Origin: an uncultured Ectothiorhodospiraceae bacterium
GTDB lineage: Bacteria > Pseudomonadota > Gammaproteobacteria > UBA6429 > Thiohalophilaceae
Assembly (NCBI GenBank): GCA_947259575.1
Contig: CAMYMU010000002.1
Location: 105,092-169,091 of the forward strand
Length of the DNA stretch: 64,000 nucleotides
Reading direction: 5' to 3'
Below the pieces are notes generated by a model. That model was not told where the DNA came from. It ran no database searches and saw nothing but the letters and a program-made list of their open reading frames with translations. A program made the position numbers and the translations under genes. Shown here piece after piece: positions 59,580 through 64,000 of this stretch; position 1 is the stretch's first letter, and each line of letters opens with the position of its first letter.

Positions 59580-60163
59580 TGGCAAAAATTAACCTGCTAC
59601 CCTGGCGACAGGAATCGCGTAAAGAACAGCAGCGACAGTTTCTGACCATCCTGGGTCTGTCAGTTGTGCTCGTGATTGTCGGTATTCTTGCGGTGCACTT
59701 GCAATATTCACGCATGATTGGTGTTCAGGAATCACGTAACGCTTATCTGAACCGCCAGATAGACAAGGTAAAAGCACAGATTAAAGAGATCGATGAACTG
59801 GCGAGTAAGAAAGAACGCCTGTTAGCGCGGATGGATATTATTCAGCAGCTACAGCGCAACCGTCCTGAAATTGTAAGGCTATTTGATGAATTAGTCAGAA
59901 TCTTGCCAGAAGGCGTCCACTTGAGCTCGCTTCAGCAAAAACAGCGTAATCTACAAATGATCGGCATTGCTCAGTCAAATGCGCGAGTATCAGCCTTGAT
60001 GAGAAATATTGATCAATCAGACTGGCTGGCTGAGCCAAAGCTGGAAATTATTGAAGTAGGCAAGAAAGAGGGAGCGAGAGAATTTTCTCTGCGTGCCATG
60101 CAAAAGTCACAAGATACTAACTTAGTGGACTCAAATACGACTGGAGCCAAGAAGAAAAAGTGA
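59579..60163 (+). CDS. pilN: Type IV pilus inner-membrane protein PilN
   Basis: A 194-residue protein beginning with the PilN signature INLLPWR (residues 4-10), which docks into PilM. One membrane helix (about 24-45) is followed by a coiled coil and a ferredoxin-like periplasmic domain (about 95-180, with GVHLSSLQQKQRNLQMIG). Length is normal. It pairs with PilO. Its stop overlaps the pilO GTG start by 4 nt (GTGA). Confidence 0.95.
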
Positions 60164-60789
60164 AGGATATCGATCTAAACAATCTTGATTTAAGCAATAT
60201 TGGCGCCTGGCCGACGGCGGTCAAGATTGCGTTGATCATTGTTATCAGTGCTGCCGTAGCAGTGGCGGGCTTCTTCCTTGATGTTAAAAAACAAATTGAA
60301 AAACTAGAGCGCGCGGAAAGAACTGAAATTACCTTAAAACAGGAGTTTGAGACCAAGCAAGCCAAGGCTGTTAATTTAGAGGCCTATAAACAACAGTTGA
60401 AAGAGATTGAAGAATCTTTTGGTGCCATGTTGCGCCAACTTCCCAGTAAAACAGAAGTTGAAGGGCTATTGGTTGATATTTCACAAACGGGTTTAGCCAG
60501 TGGTATTGAGTTCCAGCTGTTTAAACCACAGGGTGAGAAGTTTATTGAGTTCTACGCCGAATTACCGATACAGATGAAGATGACGGGTGATTACCATGAA
60601 TTTGGTAGTTTCGTGAGTGGTGTTGCAGCTTTGCCACGGATTGTAACCCTGCATGACATTTCGATTAAGAATGATGCGAAAACTAACAAGTTGATTATGG
60701 ATGTCACTGCTAAGACATACCGTTATCTGGATGATGCTGAAATTCAGCAGACTAAAAAGAAAAAGAAGAAAAAGAAGGGTCGACGTTAA
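60160..60789 (+). CDS. pilO: Type IV pilus inner-membrane protein PilO
   Basis: A 209-residue protein started by GTG at 60160. One membrane helix (about 20-43), a coiled coil (about 45-80) and a periplasmic ferredoxin-like domain with GMLRQLPSK-type and EFQLFKPQGEKFIEFYAELPIQMKMTGDYHEFGSFVSGVAALPRIVTLHD segments typical of PilO. It ends in an unusual Lys-rich tail (KKKKKKKGRR). It forms heterodimers with PilN. Confidence 0.95.
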   Translation: MKDIDLNNLDLSNIGAWPTAVKIALIIVISAAVAVAGFFLDVKKQIEKLERAERTEITLKQEFETKQAKAVNLEAYKQQLKEIEESFGAMLRQLPSKTEVEGLLVDISQTGLASGIEFQLFKPQGEKFIEFYAELPIQMKMTGDYHEFGSFVSGVAALPRIVTLHDISIKNDAKTNKLIMDVTAKTYRYLDDAEIQQTKKKKKKKKGRR

Positions 60790-60791
60790 GA

Positions 60792-61349
60792 GTGAAATCT
60801 ATGTATTTAACCAATCGACAATTAGTTGAAAAAAATAATCCGCTTAAGTGGGGGCTGCTATTTGCGGTCGCACTTTTGCTGAGCGCCTGTGGATCTCAAC
60901 AGCATAGCGACCTTGATGCCTATATTGAAGATGTAAAGCAGAAGACCAAAGGCAGGATTGACCCGTTGCCCGAAGTTAAGACCTATGAGTCTGAAGTTTA
61001 TGATGCCGCAGAGTTGCGTGATCCGTTTACACCATATGCAGAAGAGCCCAGCGAAGAATTATCTGTGCCCGGCCCGGTTCCCGATCAAAATCGCAAACGC
61101 GAGGCGCTAGAGGCGTTCCCGCTAGATTCTCTCGCTTTTGTTGGACACCTGGAGCGCGATGGCACCTTGTGGGGACTGGTTCAAGCCCCGGATGATTCTA
61201 TTTACCGAGTTTCTGCTGGCAATCACCTTGGTAAAAACTACGGTGAGATTTTGAATATCAGTGAATCCAAAATACTATTGAAAGAAATTATTCCTAATGG
61301 CACAGGCGGTTGGGTAGAGCGCGAGGCTTCACTCGCGTTAACAGAGTAA
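60792..61349 (+). CDS. pilP: Type IV pilus lipoprotein PilP
   Basis: A 185-residue lipoprotein from GTG 60792. Signal peptide ends in the lipobox LLLSACGSQ (Cys near residue 33). A disordered linker (about 35-90) precedes the beta-sandwich domain (about 100-175) with LDSLAFVGHLERDGTLWGLVQAPDDSIYRVSAGNHLGKNYGEI. It links the PilNO complex to the PilQ secretin. Spaced 2 nt after pilO and 16 nt before pilQ. Confidence 0.95.
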   Translation: MKSMYLTNRQLVEKNNPLKWGLLFAVALLLSACGSQQHSDLDAYIEDVKQKTKGRIDPLPEVKTYESEVYDAAELRDPFTPYAEEPSEELSVPGPVPDQNRKREALEAFPLDSLAFVGHLERDGTLWGLVQAPDDSIYRVSAGNHLGKNYGEILNISESKILLKEIIPNGTGGWVEREASLALTE

Positions 61350-61365
61350 AGGCTAGGAGATGACC

Positions 61366-63506
61366 ATGAAGATGGGTATTGAAATGATGCGGAATACATA
61401 TAACCGATTGGTACCGGTGATAACGTTATGTATTGTGAGCCAGTTTTTCTGGGCAAGCCAGGCACAAGCGGCGAGTCTGGATGATATTTCGTTTACCGCA
61501 CTTTCCGGTGATGAGGTCGAGGTGACCTTGCATCTTTCGGGTGATGTAGCAGAGCCAGGTAGTTTTACGGTAGTTTTACCATCGACAATCCCGCGCGGAT
61601 TGCTCTTGATTTTCCGGGTACTACCAGCAACTTGGAGAACAAATCAATCAACGTTGGCGTTGGTTTGGCGCGTTCGATCAATGCCATTGAAGCAGGCGGT
61701 CGTACTCGGGTTGTGATTAATCTGGCCAGGTTAACACCGTATAATGTAACGAAGAGTGGCAATAAAATTGTGGTTAACCTTGGTAGTGCAGGTCCATCAA
61801 CGAGGACTGCAAAAGCTAGTGATAATCAGCTTATTCCAATCGCAGGTGGTGGTAACTCGATACAAGATGTGCAATTCCGCCGTGGTTCGCAGGGTGAAGG
61901 TCGTGTCGTGTTAGTCGTGTCTAACCCAAATACGATCATGGACATGATGCGACGTGGTGATCAGATCATTGTGACTCTACAAAATACGGAGCTACCTGAG
62001 AAGCTTGAACGTCGTCTCGATGTTATGGATTTTGGTACACCGGTTCGGACTATTGATGCCTTTAAACACGGTAAGGATGTAAGGGTCGTGGTCAATGCGG
62101 GTGGTGTGTTTGAACACCTGGGTTACCAGGCGGACAACAAAATCACGCTGGATGTGAAGAAGTTTGTTAAAGCCAAAGAACAGATTAAGAAGAAAAAGAA
62201 AAAAGAATATACCGGTGAGCGTTTATCGCTTAACTTCCAGAATATTGAAGTGCGCGCGGTATTACAGTTGATTGCTGATTTTACCGGCGTCAACATGGTA
62301 ACCAGTGACTCGGTTCAGGGTAATGTGACCTTACGACTCAAGAACGTCCCCTGGGATCAGGCTCTAGACATAATCCTCAAGACCAAGGGTCTGGCAAAAC
62401 GTCAGAAGGGTAACGTGATGTTAGTTGCACCGACTGCGGAGCTTGCGGCCCAGGAAAAGCTTGAACTGGAAGCAGAAAAGCAGGTTGTTGAACTAGCACC
62501 AATTATTAGTGAAACCATTCAGGTTAACTATGCGAAAGCAGAAGAGCTAATACTGATTCTTGAGAAGAAAGGCAATTCACTGGTTTCTGAGCGCGGTAAC
62601 ATCGCCGTCGATCCGCGCACCAATAAAATTCTGGTCCAGGATACGGCGAATAATATTGATGCAATTGTTGCGTTGGTAGAAGAGCTGGACATCCCGATTC
62701 GACAAGTGCTGATCGAGTCACGTATCGTGCTTGTAACCACCAACTACAGTAAAGACCTGGGGGTTAAATTTGGTGTCTCTACCGAGCGAAGTTCAGGTAA
62801 TACCCAGCTGGGTGTCAGTGGCGATCTTGGTTCCGCTTCTCAGGCAGCAGTTGGAATTGCACCGGGTAGTAATGGATTAAACGTTGACCTTCCCGTAGCG
62901 GGTGCTGCTGGCTCGATTGGTCTGGCCTTTGCGAGACTGCCATTTGGTACCTTGCTTGATCTTGAGCTCTCTGCTGCAGAGGCAGAGGGTCAGACAGACA
63001 TTATTTCAAGCCCCAAGGTCATAACCTCTAATCAGCATAAGGCAACGATTCGGTCTGGTACGGAAATACCATATCTGGAATCTTCACAAAGCTCAGGCGA
63101 TCCTAATGATCCTACTAGCGGTACAAGCACTCAGTTTACCGTATCGTTTAAAGAGGCAGTGCTGGAGCTTGATGTTACTCCGCAGATCACACCGGACGAT
63201 CGTGTTAATCTCGATCTCGTGATCAAAAAAGATTCGCCTGACTACGCAAACGCACAGTTTTCAGTGGGTGGACCACCGATATTTGTCAACAGCGTTGAAA
63301 CACGCGTCCTGGTCGATAACGGTGAAACGATTGTATTGGGTGGTGTCTATGAGAGAACCAAGACTAATCAGGTGACACGCGTGCCATTGCTGGGTGACTT
63401 ACCGTTGATTGGTTGGTTGTTCCGTGCAACGGAAGAGGAAGATGATAAGTCTGAGTTGCTCATCTTTGTAACACCTAAGATTGTGAAACAAGACATTACT
63501 ATCTAA
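61366..63506 (+). CDS. pilQ: Type IV pilus secretin PilQ, frameshifted by an 11-bp duplication
   Basis: The gene for the outer-membrane secretin through which pili pass, here in two frames. From ATG 61366 (TAGGAG 6 nt upstream) a signal peptide and AMIN start can be read until 61579, then the frame is wrong and stops at 61716; the rest is read in another frame to 63506. The break is a perfect tandem repeat GGTAGTTTTAC at 61558-61568 and 61569-61579. Without one copy the frame runs through PGSFTIDNPARIALDFPG to the end, about 709 residues, a normal PilQ. Two AMIN domains, a secretin N0/N1 part and the secretin domain (VLIESRIV, ending LLIFVTPKIV) are recognised. Real mutation, slippage switch or assembly error. 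Confidence 0.93.
61558..61579 (+). repeat. Perfect 11-bp tandem duplication in pilQ
   Basis: GGTAGTTTTAC occurs twice without a gap. Eleven is not a multiple of three, so it breaks the pilQ frame. Deleting one copy gives the family-like sequence SFTIDNPARIALDF. Confidence 0.95.
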
Positions 63507-63532
63507 ATCACGCTCTAACAAACGAATTAATG

Positions 63533-63566
63533 CCCCTCTCCTGTTGTATCAGGTGAGGGGTTTTTT
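63533..63566 (+). terminator. Terminator between pilQ and aroK
   Basis: CCCCTCTCCTG (63533-63543), loop TTGTAT, CAGGTGAGGGG (63550-63560), then six T residues: an 11-bp stem with one mismatch. It separates pilMNOPQ from aroK. Confidence 0.85.
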
Positions 63567-63607
63567 AATGCCCTCAACAAGCCCAGGTTTTTGGTAGAAT
63601 AGGCAGC

Positions 63608-64000
63608 ATGAAAAAGGGGCAGAGCATATTTCTGGTTGGGCCAATGGGCGTCGGTAAGACGACGATTGGTCGTCAGCTGGCTAAGCTTCTGGACTATGAG
63701 TTTGTCGATAGTGATCACGAAATCGAGGCGAAAACCGGAGCCTCCATTGCCTGGATTTTCGATGTTGAAGGTGAATCAGGTTTTCGCACGCGTGAACAGG
63801 CGATGATTGATGAGCTGACCCAGCGACCAGGCATAGTTCTGGCGACTGGTGGCGGTGCCGTTATTAAACCTGAAAACCGATCGGCTCTAAAAGAAAGAGG
63901 CCTCTCTGTTTACCTAAAAGCCGATGTTGATGAATTATTAAAACGCACGGCCCATGATAAAAACAGACCGCTATTGCAAACAGACAATCCCAGGCAAAAG
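63608..64000 (+). CDS. aroK: Shikimate kinase (3' partial)
   Basis: 131 codons are visible from ATG 63608 and the frame runs off the window end. It phosphorylates shikimate in aromatic amino-acid synthesis. It has the P-loop [15 protein letters not shown], shikimate-binding [19 protein letters not shown] and LATGGGAV, then DKNRPLLQ with the lid Arg. It lies after pilQ as in Pseudomonas; aroB would be expected next. Confidence 0.95.
   Translation, partial: MKKGQSIFLVGPMGVGKTTIGRQLAKLLDYEFVDSDHEIEAKTGASIAWIFDVEGESGFRTREQAMIDELTQRPGIVLATGGGAVIKPENRSALKERGLSVYLKADVDELLKRTAHDKNRPLLQTDNPRQK

Noticed and set aside
61632..63506. Separate secretin gene beginning at a TTG
   Set aside because: No ribosome site, and it lacks the signal peptide. 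It is the 3' part of pilQ after the frame break.
63527..63718. Minus-strand open frame at the window end
   Set aside because: It is antisense to aroK, whose product is clear in the plus frame.

Overview
The window looks like chromosomal DNA from a free-living, non-enteric gammaproteobacterium of moderate G+C. The evidence is gene order. Several blocks match arrangements known from Pseudomonas and relatives: def/fmt/rsmB/trkA opposite LysM/dprA/tsaC/hemF; smg-topA; rhlB divergent from trxA-rho; rpmE-nuclease-maeB; and mrcA divergent from pilMNOPQ-aroK. NtrYX beside TrkAH and DUF4390 is common in sulfur-oxidising and methylotrophic gammaproteobacteria, but I cannot name a genus. No tRNA, rRNA, CRISPR array, phage or insertion sequence was seen.

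Layout. 1-3647: 3' part of a cNMP/CBS/DUF294 nucleotidyltransferase gene, a DnaQ-like exonuclease, a small membrane protein and a methyltransferase. 3837-13787: a dense signalling island. A REC-PAS-GGDEF-EAL gene faces away from a six-gene operon (REC-PAS, HDOD, GAF-kinase, HAMP-kinase, REC with degenerate HD-GYP, REC). This is the best candidate for an undescribed system. 13888-19884: VWA protein, TSUP permease, TPR protein, DUF5666 lipoprotein, SlyD-like isomerase. 19894-23153: glmU-glmS. 23215-26624: a small CxxCH protein, HIT, GST, and an EF-hand / ECF sigma / anti-sigma cassette. 26948-38752: trkH, trkA, ntrX, ntrY, DUF4390, rsmB and fmt on the minus strand, then a peroxiredoxin-glutaredoxin fusion and oxyR that separate fmt from def. 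38887-47100: LysM lipoprotein, dprA, smg, topA, a FliB-like protein, tsaC, hemF. 47141-51219: OmpA-like lipoprotein, rhlB, trxA, rho. 51808-54780: DUF3135, rpmE, secreted nuclease, maeB. 55023-64000: hypothetical protein, mrcA, pilMNOPQ and the start of aroK.

Most striking points. (1) pilQ carries a perfect 11-bp tandem duplication (61558-61579). Removing one copy restores a normal PilQ frame, so type IV pili and DNA uptake (dprA is also here) are off in this sequence, by mutation, reversible slippage or assembly error. (2) The HD-GYP protein in the signalling island has lost several metal ligands. (3) The NtrX-like regulator has a degenerate AAA+ core (Walker A Lys replaced by Met, no GAFTGA). 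(4) The rpmE terminator lies inside the signal-peptide codons of the next gene. (5) A dispersed repeat with small CATCCATG hairpins occurs after rho and after maeB.
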